Shown here piece by piece: positions 35,397 through 43,770 of a stretch of DNA of 64,000 bases. Source of the DNA: Kitasatospora sp. NBC_00240 (GTDB lineage: Bacteria > Actinomycetota > Actinomycetes > Streptomycetales > Streptomycetaceae). The DNA lies in contig NZ_JAPEMU010000002.1 in the NCBI RefSeq assembly GCF_026342405.1, forward strand, positions 124,001 to 188,000, read 5' to 3'. A model generated the notes under the pieces. The model worked only from the letters and a program-made list of their open reading frames with translations. It made no database searches and had not been told where the DNA came from. The stretch's first letter is position 1. Each line of letters opens with the position of its first letter. The position numbers were made by a program, and so were the translations under genes.

Positions 35397-36302
35397 ATGA
35401 CCAACGTCGTTCTCTTCTCCGGATTCGGATCGCACGGCAAAGACGTGAACGAAGACCTCTTCGATCGCTGCCCCGACCTGGACTCGGCGGCCGCCGACAT
35501 ACTCGGCTACTCAATTCGGGACCGGCTCCGCGCCGACCGCGGCGCAGGCCCGCTCGACAGCCCGTCCAACCAGGTGGCCGCCTTCGTGGTCAACGCGATG
35601 AAGTACCACGCCCACCGTGAGGACGGCCTGACCCCCGACATCGTGATGGGCCGCGATCTGGGAGAGTACAACGCCCTGGAAGCAGCAGGCGTCCTCGACT
35701 TCGGAACAGGTCTGCGGCTGGTGCACCTGCGGGCCGAACTCGTCGGTAACGCCGACGGTGCCATGGCTGCCGTACTCGGCCTCACTCCCGAGGAGATCCG
35801 AGCCGTACTCCGGAGTGCGGGCCTACACGGCCTGGTGTTCACAAGCCTCAACACCCCCTACCAGAGCGTGCTCTCCGGCCGGCCCTCCGACATCGCGCGT
35901 GCCGAGGAGATCCTCCTGCGGGCGGGCGCGTACGACGTCAGACCGATCGCCATGGGAAAGCCCTTCCACTCCCCGCTGCTCGCCGCCGCCGCCGAGAAAT
36001 TCCGCGATGCCCTGCGCGGTACGACCTTCGGACGGCCCCGCATCCCAGTCATCGCCAACTGCACGGCGCTCCCGTACCGACAGGAAATCACGGCCGAGGT
36101 CCTCGCCCGTCATATGCGGGAACCGGTGAGATGGCACGAATCCATCAGGTGGGTCGCCGACCGCTTCCCGCAGGCGGTGTACACGGCGGTCGGCGACCAG
36201 AGGCTTCTACTGAAAATGTTGCGCCAGATCTTCGCCGAATCAATCGGCCCGGGTCCGACGGGCGCCACCTCCCGATCGCCCGTGAGAATTCCGTCATACT
36301 GA
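35397..36302 (+). CDS. Malonyl-CoA:ACP acyltransferase-like protein without the catalytic serine
   Basis: A 301-residue protein with the full FabD/AT fold. FSGFGSHG stands for the usual FPGQGSQ, LGEYNALEAAGVLDFGTGLR follows, then R112, the small subdomain, and GKPFHSPLL with the catalytic His (H191). The nucleophile elbow normally reads GHSLGEY; here it is GRDLGEY (85-91). The catalytic Ser is therefore Asp87 and the preceding His is Arg86. It cannot form an acyl-Ser intermediate by the known mechanism. It may hydrolyse, bind an ACP or CoA, or regulate. There is no PKS/FAS or ACP gene nearby. The ATG at 35397 follows GGAGCACACACC. No frame damage is seen. Confidence 0.8.
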   Translation: MTNVVLFSGFGSHGKDVNEDLFDRCPDLDSAAADILGYSIRDRLRADRGAGPLDSPSNQVAAFVVNAMKYHAHREDGLTPDIVMGRDLGEYNALEAAGVLDFGTGLRLVHLRAELVGNADGAMAAVLGLTPEEIRAVLRSAGLHGLVFTSLNTPYQSVLSGRPSDIARAEEILLRAGAYDVRPIAMGKPFHSPLLAAAAEKFRDALRGTTFGRPRIPVIANCTALPYRQEITAEVLARHMREPVRWHESIRWVADRFPQAVYTAVGDQRLLLKMLRQIFAESIGPGPTGATSRSPVRIPSY

Positions 36303-36741
36303 CACGTCGTCAAGGTGAACAGGGAAAGACCGGCCCGGTAGGTTCAATCACCTCCGCACTCCCAGGTTGCTCACGCCATCGGAAAGACTCCGGCTCGACG
36401 AGTACCCGACGACCCGCCGGCAGACAGCGCCCGCTTCCGGGCGCGGAGCCACAGCCGAAAGGGCGACCTGCGGCGAAACGGGCGAGGAAATGAGCCCGTG
36501 GACCCTATTGCCCCACGACGCCTGACTGTTGACTCATCCCTGGTGCAAGGAATCCGCTTGGCTGCTCCTCCGGGGCCTCTGTCGGAAGGCTTGGCAGGGT
36601 GCGTTCCCCACGGGAACAACTGACTCGCGGGTGGAGCCGCGCACCCCGTGCGGGTTGCGGGAGGTATGGGCCATCACTCCCCACGCGTCCCGATCAGCCG
36701 TGGCCTGGCCCCGCGCGGCCCAGGCCCAAGGAAGGCCCGAG
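36303..36741. other. Intergenic region upstream of ricin-domain gene
   Basis: 440 bases without a supported gene. The open frame that extends upstream from the ricin gene through this stretch has no protein-like features and no Shine-Dalgarno. A promoter for the ricin-domain gene is expected here. Confidence 0.4.
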
Positions 36742-39138
36742 GTGACTGGAAAAGAGACGCACACGAGGCTGGTCGCACTGAGTGCGGTCAGTGTTGCGGT
36801 CAGTGTTGCCGCTTTCCTGTGTCTGTCGGGGCCTGACCAGGCTGCCGCAGCCGACGTCAATCCAGCCCAGCAGGTGCTGGGCAACAACGGGAAACCGCTG
36901 GGAATCACCGCAGGAGGCAATGGAAGCACGGTCTTCATGCACCTCGTGGCGAGCGCGAAGTGCATAGCCGTGGGCTCCACGAAGCACGCGGTCAGGTGGG
37001 ACTGCGACGGCGGGCGCGCCGAACAGTTCAAGCAGATCGACAACGGTGACCGCACCTGGTCCTTCTGGTGGGCTCCGTCCACCGGAGAACGGTATTGCCT
37101 CGACTCCCTGAGCGGGCAGCGCCCGAACGGGACGCAACTCGAACTCGTGGGCTGCAACGGAGGTGCCTCGCAGCGGTGGAAGATCGGCGCCCACGGAGAA
37201 CTCCTGAGCGTGGCCAGCGCGGGCAAGTGCCTACAGGATCCGAACCCCGGATCCGTGAACGGCATTCGCCTCCAACTGTGGGACTGCACCGCCTATCCTC
37301 CCGCGCCCCAGCCCCCTGCTGCTGCGGCGGCACCGGCCCCGGCCGCCGGCGCTGTACAGGCGCCGGCGTCCTCCCAGGCCGCCGCCCAGAACACCCAGCG
37401 CTCCGCCCCGACCTCGGCTCCGAAGCAGGTCCCGGTCCCGAACCAGGCCCCGGACCCGGCCGCGCAGCAGGCCCCGGCCCCGAACGAGGCCCCGGACCCG
37501 GCCGCGGCGCCGGCGCTGCCCCCGGTCCCGGTCCCGAGCGAACAGCCGGGCACCCCACCTTCGCCGTCGGCACAGGACTCCGCCCCGGCACTGTTCGTTC
37601 CGGCGCCCGGAGCGGCGCCAAGTGACGATCCCGGGCTGGCCACCACGGCTTCCGGCGCGAGAACCAGGTGGTCACGGCCTCTCGTTTCCCTTGGCCTCAT
37701 CCTTGTCGTGGCTGCCCTGGTGATGGCTCTGCTACTGGTCCGGGCCATGCCCCGCTACCTGCCCGCCGTGCGACGGATGAGTGCGGGGCTTGCGACCGGT
37801 CTGCCCGGTCGGTGGCGTGCCCTGCGAACCGGATCCACGATGGCGGTGAGCCGCTTCTGGGCTGCCCCGGCCGGACGGCTCCGCCCCGCGGGCAGGGCAC
37901 CGGGCCTAGTTGCCGGGTCAGGACTGCCCCCGGCGACGGAACCGAATGCTCCGGTCACCGAGGAAGAGGCGACGTCCGGGAGCCCGGCCGCCAGCTCCGC
38001 GCCTGTCCCGGTGGCTGAGTCGGAGCCGGTGCCTGCCCCGGTCGCGGAGCCGGAGCCGGTGCCTGCTCCAGCGGCCGTGCCAGAACCGGATCCTGCCCCG
38101 CTGGCATCGTCCCCGTCCACCGTCGCGGGGTCTGCCGGTGCCGACAAGGGCGAACCCCTCAAGCGTGGCCCGCAGACCTCGGCGCCGGCCGAGCCCGTCC
38201 CAGCACTCGTACAGCTCCTGGGGATCGCGACCAAGGTCGGCAGCGAGATACCCGGCGGGGCCTTGCCAGGCACTCCGGGGCCCGCGGAATCCGAGTCCGG
38301 CCCGACTCGGGCTCTGCCCCAGACCGAAGCCTCACCTGCGGGCACCTCCGCCGGTGAGGCAGAGGTACCACCACAGCGGGCCCTGGCAGCCCCGACAACG
38401 GTACTGCCCGGACACCGGAGCACTGCAGAGAACCGCGCGAGCTTCCGGGAGCTCATGCAGCGCCGCTACGACGTGCATGCCCGGGCCATCCTCCAGACAC
38501 TGGCGACGAACCCCGGCCTCAGGTCCACTGCCGTCGGCGCCTCCGCCGCCTCGGAGGACTCCGATGTCTGCGACCTGGCCGCTGTGCGGGCATTCGTCTG
38601 CGACGACTGGCCCGAGCAGCCCCAGGCAGCACAGATCGAAGCCTGGACCGCATGCGTGGTATCCGGCCTACGCATGCTGCCGACCTTCAGAGGAGTGACC
38701 TACGCCTGGTACAGCCGGGACGAGGCAGGAGTGTCCGCGCTGAGCGTCGGGCAGCTGTTCACCCCGGAGCACGTGCTGCGCACCCGTGTCCGGTCGGAGA
38801 CGCTACCCGAAGGTTCGGAAGTCGAGGTCGTCGTGTGGTCGGAGAGCGGCCGCCGCACGGGAGTACTGCTCGCCGAGGAGAGCGGCGAGGAGATCCTCTT
38901 CCCCGCTTGGACCAGCTTCAGGGTCCTGTCATCCAGGGCCGGCAGAGGTGGCGCACCGGCACGCGTCCTTCTGCGGCAGCTCACCGCAGCCGAGGCCAAG
39001 GGGCTGTCCCGGGCACCGGGAGACGCCGATGCGGAGGTTCTGAAGGAGAGGGACGCCAAAGCACGCTCCGGTCTCCTCACGGCGATCGGCGAGCCGACGG
39101 TGGAGATCCAGGCCGGCGTCTCCGGGGCGGTCCGATGA
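36742..39138 (+). CDS. Ricin-lectin membrane protein with C-terminal ART-like domain
   Basis: 798 residues starting at GTG 36742 (AAGGAAGG six bases upstream). The protein has five parts. An export signal or helix (LVALSAVSVAVSVAAFLCLSG) comes first. A ricin-type beta-trefoil follows at about 40-190, with Cys pairs and QRW/EQF motifs (GRAEQFKQIDNG, GASQRWKIGAHG). Then come a Pro/Ala linker, one membrane helix (about 312-336, LVSLGLILVVAALVMALLLV), and a Pro/Glu-rich stretch (EPVPAPVAEPEPVPAPAAVP). The last 180 residues carry FRGVTYAW (R650) and GEEILFPAWTSFRVL (E716-E717). These resemble the first and last motifs of the ADP-ribosyltransferase fold, but the STS motif is unclear and the first Glu of E-x-E is Gly. 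Topology puts the lectin outside and the C-terminal domain inside. The lectin call is firm; the ART-like call is tentative. Confidence 0.75.
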   Translation: MTGKETHTRLVALSAVSVAVSVAAFLCLSGPDQAAAADVNPAQQVLGNNGKPLGITAGGNGSTVFMHLVASAKCIAVGSTKHAVRWDCDGGRAEQFKQIDNGDRTWSFWWAPSTGERYCLDSLSGQRPNGTQLELVGCNGGASQRWKIGAHGELLSVASAGKCLQDPNPGSVNGIRLQLWDCTAYPPAPQPPAAAAAPAPAAGAVQAPASSQAAAQNTQRSAPTSAPKQVPVPNQAPDPAAQQAPAPNEAPDPAAAPALPPVPVPSEQPGTPPSPSAQDSAPALFVPAPGAAPSDDPGLATTASGARTRWSRPLVSLGLILVVAALVMALLLVRAMPRYLPAVRRMSAGLATGLPGRWRALRTGSTMAVSRFWAAPAGRLRPAGRAPGLVAGSGLPPATEPNAPVTEEEATSGSPAASSAPVPVAESEPVPAPVAEPEPVPAPAAVPEPDPAPLASSPSTVAGSAGADKGEPLKRGPQTSAPAEPVPALVQLLGIATKVGSEIPGGALPGTPGPAESESGPTRALPQTEASPAGTSAGEAEVPPQRALAAPTTVLPGHRSTAENRASFRELMQRRYDVHARAILQTLATNPGLRSTAVGASAASEDSDVCDLAAVRAFVCDDWPEQPQAAQIEAWTACVVSGLRMLPTFRGVTYAWYSRDEAGVSALSVGQLFTPEHVLRTRVRSETLPEGSEVEVVVWSESGRRTGVLLAEESGEEILFPAWTSFRVLSSRAGRGGAPARVLLRQLTAAEAKGLSRAPGDADAEVLKERDAKARSGLLTAIGEPTVEIQAGVSGAVR

Positions 39139-39246
39139 CTACCTCCCCGCCCGTCCCGTCCGTGGGCGGCCCGGGCGGTGCGACCGCCGGGTGACGGACC
39201 GCCCGGGGGTCTTGCCCACCGGTTGAGGTGAACGCCCGGCGATTCT

Positions 39247-39293
39247 CGGGGGCCGGCGGACGGAAGGCGCATCCTTCCGTCCGCCGGCCCCCG
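39247..39293. terminator. Strong hairpin after ricin-domain gene
   Basis: A perfect 21-bp GC-rich stem with a 5-nt loop, 108 bases past the stop codon. It is the most stable simple hairpin I see in the window and fits a factor-independent terminator without a T-tract. Confidence 0.85.
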
Positions 39294-39636
39294 GACTTGT
39301 GTGGCGAGGGTTCGGGATCAGCCACCGGCGTGATGGCGGATGTTTCCGCAGGCGGTCGCCTCGATTCTGGAACCACCCGAACCTCTGGGCCCCAGGACAC
39401 GGATTCCTGGGTCCACGGGTCGGGGACCGCCCGGTCCCGTTTCCACGAGTGGTCTCGATTGTCAGGAGCCGCTCTCCCAGGGCGCTGAGCCCCGGGTACG
39501 GAACGCAGCCACATCGGCCCAAGTAGAACCGGCGGACAGGTCCGCGGCGCTGCCCGCTCCCGGGTAACCGCCGCCCGACGCCTCCGACAGCCGAGTTGCT
39601 TGCGCCGCGCAGGCCCGAAGCCAGAAGGTACCCGCC
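39294..39636. promoter_or_regulatory. Upstream region of the response regulator gene
   Basis: About 340 bases with no supported gene between the terminator and the response regulator. It presumably carries the regulator's promoter. AAGAAGGTA lies before the ATG at 39637. No clear operator is seen. Confidence 0.35.
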
Positions 39637-40314
39637 ATGATCGATGCCCTGCCCCGCAAACCGCTCCGAGTCATGATCGTCGATGAGAGCCCCGTGATCC
39701 GGATAGGTCTCCGGACCCTGCTCAACGCCGACACCCGGCTCACCATCGTCGGCGAGGCGACAAACGGACGGAAGGCGCTGATCCTGGCCCAGCAACTCAG
39801 GCCCGACGTGGTCCTGCTGGACAACTGTGTGCCGGATCACAACGGGCTGAACACACTGAGGCATCTCACCCCGATCTCCAGAGTGCTCGTGATGACCTAC
39901 AGTCACGAGCCGCTCGCGGTGGAGTCCGCGATGCGACTGGGTGCCTCCGGCTACCTGGTCCACGGTGACTTCAGCCCTGACGAGCTCACCCGTGCCGTCC
40001 TGCGCGCCACCCCGGATCAAGTGCACCTCTCGCCCCGGGCCACGTCAGCCGTCCTCAGCCGACTTCATATGACGGTGCCCGCCCAGGCGGTGGCGCAGGA
40101 TCCGAACGCTGACGCCCTGACACCGCGGGAACGGGAGATCATGGACCTCATCTCCCAGGGCCTGTCCAACTCCAGGATCGCGAACAAGCTCGTCCTGAGT
40201 GAGAAGACCGTCAAGAACCACGTCAACCACATCTTCGGGAAGCTCCACGCCGCGAACCGTGCCGAGGCCATGGCATGTTGGCTCGGAACGGCTGGCCAAC
40301 GGGCCTATATCTGA
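39637..40314 (+). CDS. Orphan NarL/FixJ-type response regulator, atypical receiver
   Basis: A 225-residue protein: a receiver domain (10-125) and a LuxR HTH (about 158-215, LTPREREIMDLISQGLSNSR, VKNHVNHIFGKL). The phospho-acceptor Asp62 (LLDNCVPDHNG) and Thr87 (VMTYS) are present. The acidic pair is D16/E17, and the conserved Lys of the K-D/P loop is replaced by His109 (GYLVHGDFSP). Loss of this Lys is typical of receivers that work without normal phosphorylation. No histidine kinase is encoded nearby. It is the last clear gene of the row that starts at 34.8 kb. Confidence 0.9.
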   Translation: MIDALPRKPLRVMIVDESPVIRIGLRTLLNADTRLTIVGEATNGRKALILAQQLRPDVVLLDNCVPDHNGLNTLRHLTPISRVLVMTYSHEPLAVESAMRLGASGYLVHGDFSPDELTRAVLRATPDQVHLSPRATSAVLSRLHMTVPAQAVAQDPNADALTPREREIMDLISQGLSNSRIANKLVLSEKTVKNHVNHIFGKLHAANRAEAMACWLGTAGQRAYI

Positions 40315-40452
40315 CGGGGGCGGGGCACCTGCGGACAGCTCCGTCCAGGCGCCGCGGCAAGATCCTGTCACGGTTCCCGGCCGGCGGATTCCACCCGATG
40401 TCAGGCCGATCACGCCTGGCGGCGACGGCCGAATCAGCGGAGGTGATTTGAA

Positions 40453-40773
40453 ATGTGGAAGATGATTGAACGTCCATCGCTCAAGGCCGGACAGGTGGCG
40501 CGTGGGTCGTTCCACCGGCCCGCTGGACCTGCGGGTGTGCCGACCCTGGTCCTTCGGATGGTCCGATTCAGGTGCCGTGCAGGACTGCGGAGGATCCACA
40601 CATGGCAGGGAACCGGTGTCCAGCTGCCAGCCGGGCCTGCTGGCGGGCGCCTCTCGCAGCCCGTTTCCACTCCTGGGCCGACCGCAGCCCACCTCCGAAG
40701 GGCCCTGGGCCCGTCACCCGAGCCCTATGTCCATTCTGCCCGACGACCCCGGGCACTGTGGCGCAGCGCGTAG
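40453..40773 (+). CDS. Small open frame with a perfect Shine-Dalgarno, unknown
   Basis: GGAGGTGAT at 40439-40447, the full complement of the 16S 3' end, sits six bases before ATG 40453. The frame gives MWKMIERPSLKAGQVARGSF and goes on for 106 codons. The later part is rich in Arg, Pro and Ala and looks poorly protein-like, so the gene may be truncated or the true peptide shorter. I recognise no family. Confidence 0.35.
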   Translation: MWKMIERPSLKAGQVARGSFHRPAGPAGVPTLVLRMVRFRCRAGLRRIHTWQGTGVQLPAGPAGGRLSQPVSTPGPTAAHLRRALGPSPEPYVHSARRPRALWRSA

Positions 40774-40918
40774 GCGGCGGCCAGCGGCCACGGCTTCACC
40801 CAGCGGTCGCCGTTCCCGGCCGCCGAACCCAGCGGCTCCGGTCAGCAGGTTTCACCGGATCTCTCCCAGGAAGTCCCGGCCTTCAGGACTCCGTTGGGAA
40901 ATTCGTATAGCGGGCTGG

Positions 40919-41425
40919 TCAGGCTGCCAGGTGGAGTGCGGCGAGATGTGAGGTTCGTGTTGTGCCGAGTGGTGTGCCGGTGAGCCAGGCATCGAGGCGG
41001 ACGAGGTTGATCGCGGTGGCGGCGAGCACGTTGCCGAGGTGGGTTTTGGCCAGGCCGGTGTAGCGGGTGCGGCGGATGCCGGTGGTGCGGACGGCCTGGG
41101 AGACGGTGCCTTCGATGCCTGCGCGCATGTCGTAGCGGGCCTTCCATTCCTTGGTCTGCTGCTCGATGCGGCGTTGCTCCAGGACCTGCTGCTGCTCGCG
41201 AGGCAGGAGCGTCAGGGTGCGGCCGGCCGTACTTGCCGTTCGCGGCCTTGGTGCAGCGTGGCCGCAGCGAGCAGGGATCGCAGTCCCGGAGTGCGAAGTG
41301 CACCCGGGTGACCGGAGTTCCGCTGGGTTTGCGCTGGTCGGACCAGCTGACGCTGAGCGCTCCCCACGGACAGGTGACCTTCCGTGCGCTCCAATCGACA
41401 GTGATTCCCAATCGGGTTTGTCAAG
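40919..41425 (-). pseudogene. IS1182-family transposase, C-terminal part
   Basis: GITVDWSARKVTCPWGALSV, then WSDQRKPSGTPVTRVHFALRD and CDPCSLRPRCTKAANG, and after a frameshift near 41215 LTLLPREQQQVLEQRRIEQQ, RYDMRAGIEGTVSQAVRTTG and LAATAINLVRLDAWLTG. This is the C-terminal third of an IS1182 transposase. The matching N-terminal two thirds lie at 43771-45005; the two parts were separated by the IS110 and IS112-like insertions. Confidence 0.8.
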
Positions 41426-41451
41426 AGCGTCGGTGACGCTTGGTGAGCGGG

Positions 41452-42657
41452 CTATGCCGTAGCGAGGTCGTGCCGGGGTGGCTCGACAGTAAACGTGCGG
41501 TGGTCGCGTATGAGGGCCCAGAGGACGTCGAGGCGGCGCCTGGCGAGGGCGAGGACCGCTTGCTTGTGGGACTTCCCCTCGGCCCTCTTGCGTTCGTAGA
41601 ACGCCTTGGACGTGGGGCAGCAGCGGGCCGCGACCTGGGCGGAGAGGTAGAAGACTCGCAGTAGGCGGCGGTGGTAGCGGTGGGGCCGGCGCATGTTGCC
41701 GCTCACGCGTCCGGAGTCCTTGGGGACAGGGGCGAGCCCGGCGATGCCGGCCAAGCGGCGGGGGCTGCCGACAGCGTCCAGATCGCCGCCGGTGCATGCG
41801 ATGAACTCGGCGCCGAGCAGGGTGCCGATGCCGGGCATGCTGGTGATTGCCTCGGCGTGCTCGTGCTCGCGGAATCGGGCCTCGATCAGCGCGTCGGTGG
41901 CGGCGATCTCCTCGTTCAAGGCCATCACCGCCCTGGCCAGGGTGTGCACCATGGCGGCGGCCGTCCTCTCACCCGGGATCACCGTGTGCTGGGCCTGGGC
42001 GGCCTCGATCGCGATGGTCGCGATGGTCTGGGCGTTTCGCGCTTTGCGGTTCGCAAGCCATGTGGCCAGGCGGGCGTGGCCGATCCTGCGCAGAGCGGCC
42101 GGGGTCTGGTAGCCGGTCAGCAGGATCAGTGCGGCCTTGCAGCTGCTGTAGTCGAAGGCGCGCTCCAGGGCTGGGAAGTACTCGAGCATCTGGCCCCGCA
42201 GGCGGTTGATCGCCCGGGTGCGGTCGGCGGTGAGGTCGTAGCGGCGCGCGGTGAGGATCCGCAGGTCAGAGGCGATCTCGTCCCATTGCTGCAGCGGCTG
42301 CAGGTCGCGGCGCATCCGCGCCTGGTCGGCGATGACGAAGGCGTCCTTCGCATCCGTCTTACCGTCACCGCGGTAGGAGCCGGAGGCGTGGTGGACGGTG
42401 CGGCCGGGGATGTAGAGCAGCCTCTGGCCGTGGCCGACCAGGAGCGCGATCATCAGCGCCGCGCCGCCGGCGTTCAGGTCGACCGCCCACGTCACCTGGC
42501 CTCCGTCGGCCAACTCAAGGACATCTCCGAGAAGCTGCAGCAGTTCGGGTTCGCTGTTGGGTACTCGCCGCGACAGCACCTTCGCTCCGTCGGCGTCGAT
42601 CACCGTGCAGTGGTGCTCTGCCTTGCCTGCGTCCGTCCCCGCCCAGAGTTCGGGCAT
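41452..42657 (-). CDS. IS110-family transposase (intact)
   Basis: 401 residues. The N-terminal RuvC-like DEDD domain starts ELWAGTDAGKAEHHCTVID and includes DGKTDAKDAFVIADQARM. The C-terminal Tnp-20 domain has ITSMPGIGTLLGAEFIA with the conserved Ser-associated SMPGIG motif and RRLAGIAGLAPVPKDSG. I start it at the ATG at 42657, with GGGGAGG six bases upstream. No frame damage is seen, so this element may be active. IS110 elements carry a bridge RNA in a flanking non-coding end. The 227 bases at 42658-42884, upstream of the gene, are a candidate location, as is the short 3' flank. Confidence 0.9.
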   Translation of the reverse strand: MPELWAGTDAGKAEHHCTVIDADGAKVLSRRVPNSEPELLQLLGDVLELADGGQVTWAVDLNAGGAALMIALLVGHGQRLLYIPGRTVHHASGSYRGDGKTDAKDAFVIADQARMRRDLQPLQQWDEIASDLRILTARRYDLTADRTRAINRLRGQMLEYFPALERAFDYSSCKAALILLTGYQTPAALRRIGHARLATWLANRKARNAQTIATIAIEAAQAQHTVIPGERTAAAMVHTLARAVMALNEEIAATDALIEARFREHEHAEAITSMPGIGTLLGAEFIACTGGDLDAVGSPRRLAGIAGLAPVPKDSGRVSGNMRRPHRYHRRLLRVFYLSAQVAARCCPTSKAFYERKRAEGKSHKQAVLALARRRLDVLWALIRDHRTFTVEPPRHDLATA

Positions 42658-42884
42658 CCGCGCCTCCCCATCGATCCGTGTCCTGGCTCCCTGCAGACGA
42701 CCACGCCGACGTGTCCCTACGAGGCGACTGCTCGCGCATCCCAATGAGTGGCCGTGTCGTCGCGGGGCACCGGGCGGCCAATCACTGAAAGCCACACCAT
42801 CGACATGAGCCTTTTGAGCCACACCCGGACCCCTGGGTGTCCCGATCGTACGAAGGAGCGGAACGAACCCATCAAGAGGGTAGG

Positions 42885-43770
42885 GAGCCTTTTCAGCGTT
42901 GCTTCTCCAGGGTGAGGACGGCTTTGGCTGCTGACGTGAGGCGGTTGGGGCTGCAGCGGGCGTAGTGGAAGATGCGCCAGCGTTTGACGGTGGCGACGCC
43001 GCGTTCGACGGGGTACCGCAGTCGGGCGTGGGCCCGGTTGACTGACCTCTGCCCGGCGGTGAGCTCGCCGCGGGGTGGGCGTCTGGTCGGGACGGCGAAC
43101 GTGCCGCCCGCGCCGGTGTAGGCCATGTCGGCCAGGGCGGGGATGCGGAGCCGGACGCAGGTCTTCACGATGCGGTGGCGACGGGCTGCGGTCAGGTCGT
43201 GGGTGCGGCCGGGCAGGGGCCGGGAGATCCACACGAGCCTTCCGTGAGGACCGGTGATGACCTGCAGGTTCACACCGTGGCGGCGGTGCTTGCCCGAGTA
43301 GTCGGCGCGGCCGTCGCCGACGCGGTCGCACTCGGCGAGGGTGCCGTCGACCAGGACGTACTCGGCGTCCGCCTCGCGCAGGGCCTGGGTCAGGCCGGGT
43401 GCCTGGCGGGCGAGGAGGTCGATGACCTGGTGGACATAGGCGTGGGCGGTGCCGACGCTGATCCGGAAGCCGGCAGCGATCTGCGCGAGGGTGTCGTGCT
43501 TGCGCGGGTACACCAGTGCGACCAGCGCGCGCTGTGAGGGGCGGAGCTTGCACCGGCGGTCACCCTCCCGGGTGACGATCAGCATGGTGACCCACTCAAC
43601 GAGCGCGTGCGGCAGGTCCAGTGCGGCAGGATAGGTGACCACCAGGGCTCCCCGGTAGAAGAGTTGAGACGTCAGATGTCTCGCTCAACTACCTGGGAGC
43701 CCTGTCCGTTCTTCCCTCGTCCACGACCGCCCGGCCGTCACCCGATCGGTGGCCGCTCTGAAAAGGCTCA
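42885..43770 (-). mobile_element. IS112-like insertion sequence (IS5 superfamily)
   Basis: An 886-bp unit bounded by inverted GAGCCTTTTCAG repeats (42885-42896 and 43759-43770), with one transposase gene. It interrupts the IS1182 transposase after the codons for EGEHIAQGAF. The length fits IS112 of Streptomyces albus as I recall it. Between the outer right end and the gene there is also a 16-bp imperfect repeat, CAGGGCTCCC(A/C)GGTAG, near 43645-43703. Confidence 0.75.
42893..43642 (-). CDS. IS5-superfamily (IS112-like) transposase
   Basis: A 249-residue DDE transposase. The N-terminal HTH part is RREGDRRCKL-like (TREGDRRCKLRPSQRALVAL...LAQIAAGFRISVGTAHAYVH). The catalytic Asp residues are in VLVDGTLAECDRV and ISRPLPGRTHDLTAAR, and the Glu is in YPVERGVATVKRWRIF. 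The frame is complete from GTG 43642 to 42893, so it may be functional. Confidence 0.88.
   Translation of the reverse strand: MVTYPAALDLPHALVEWVTMLIVTREGDRRCKLRPSQRALVALVYPRKHDTLAQIAAGFRISVGTAHAYVHQVIDLLARQAPGLTQALREADAEYVLVDGTLAECDRVGDGRADYSGKHRRHGVNLQVITGPHGRLVWISRPLPGRTHDLTAARRHRIVKTCVRLRIPALADMAYTGAGGTFAVPTRRPPRGELTAGQRSVNRAHARLRYPVERGVATVKRWRIFHYARCSPNRLTSAAKAVLTLEKQR

Noticed and set aside
36529..36741. Upstream extension of the ricin-domain protein from an earlier ATG
   Set aside because: No ribosome-binding site and no signal-peptide character; GTG 36742 places a normal export signal at the N-terminus.
38029..38095. Pro/Glu/Val repeat in the ricin-domain gene considered as a tandem DNA repeat or CRISPR-like array
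   Set aside because: It is a short coding low-complexity linker with imperfect units and no spacers.
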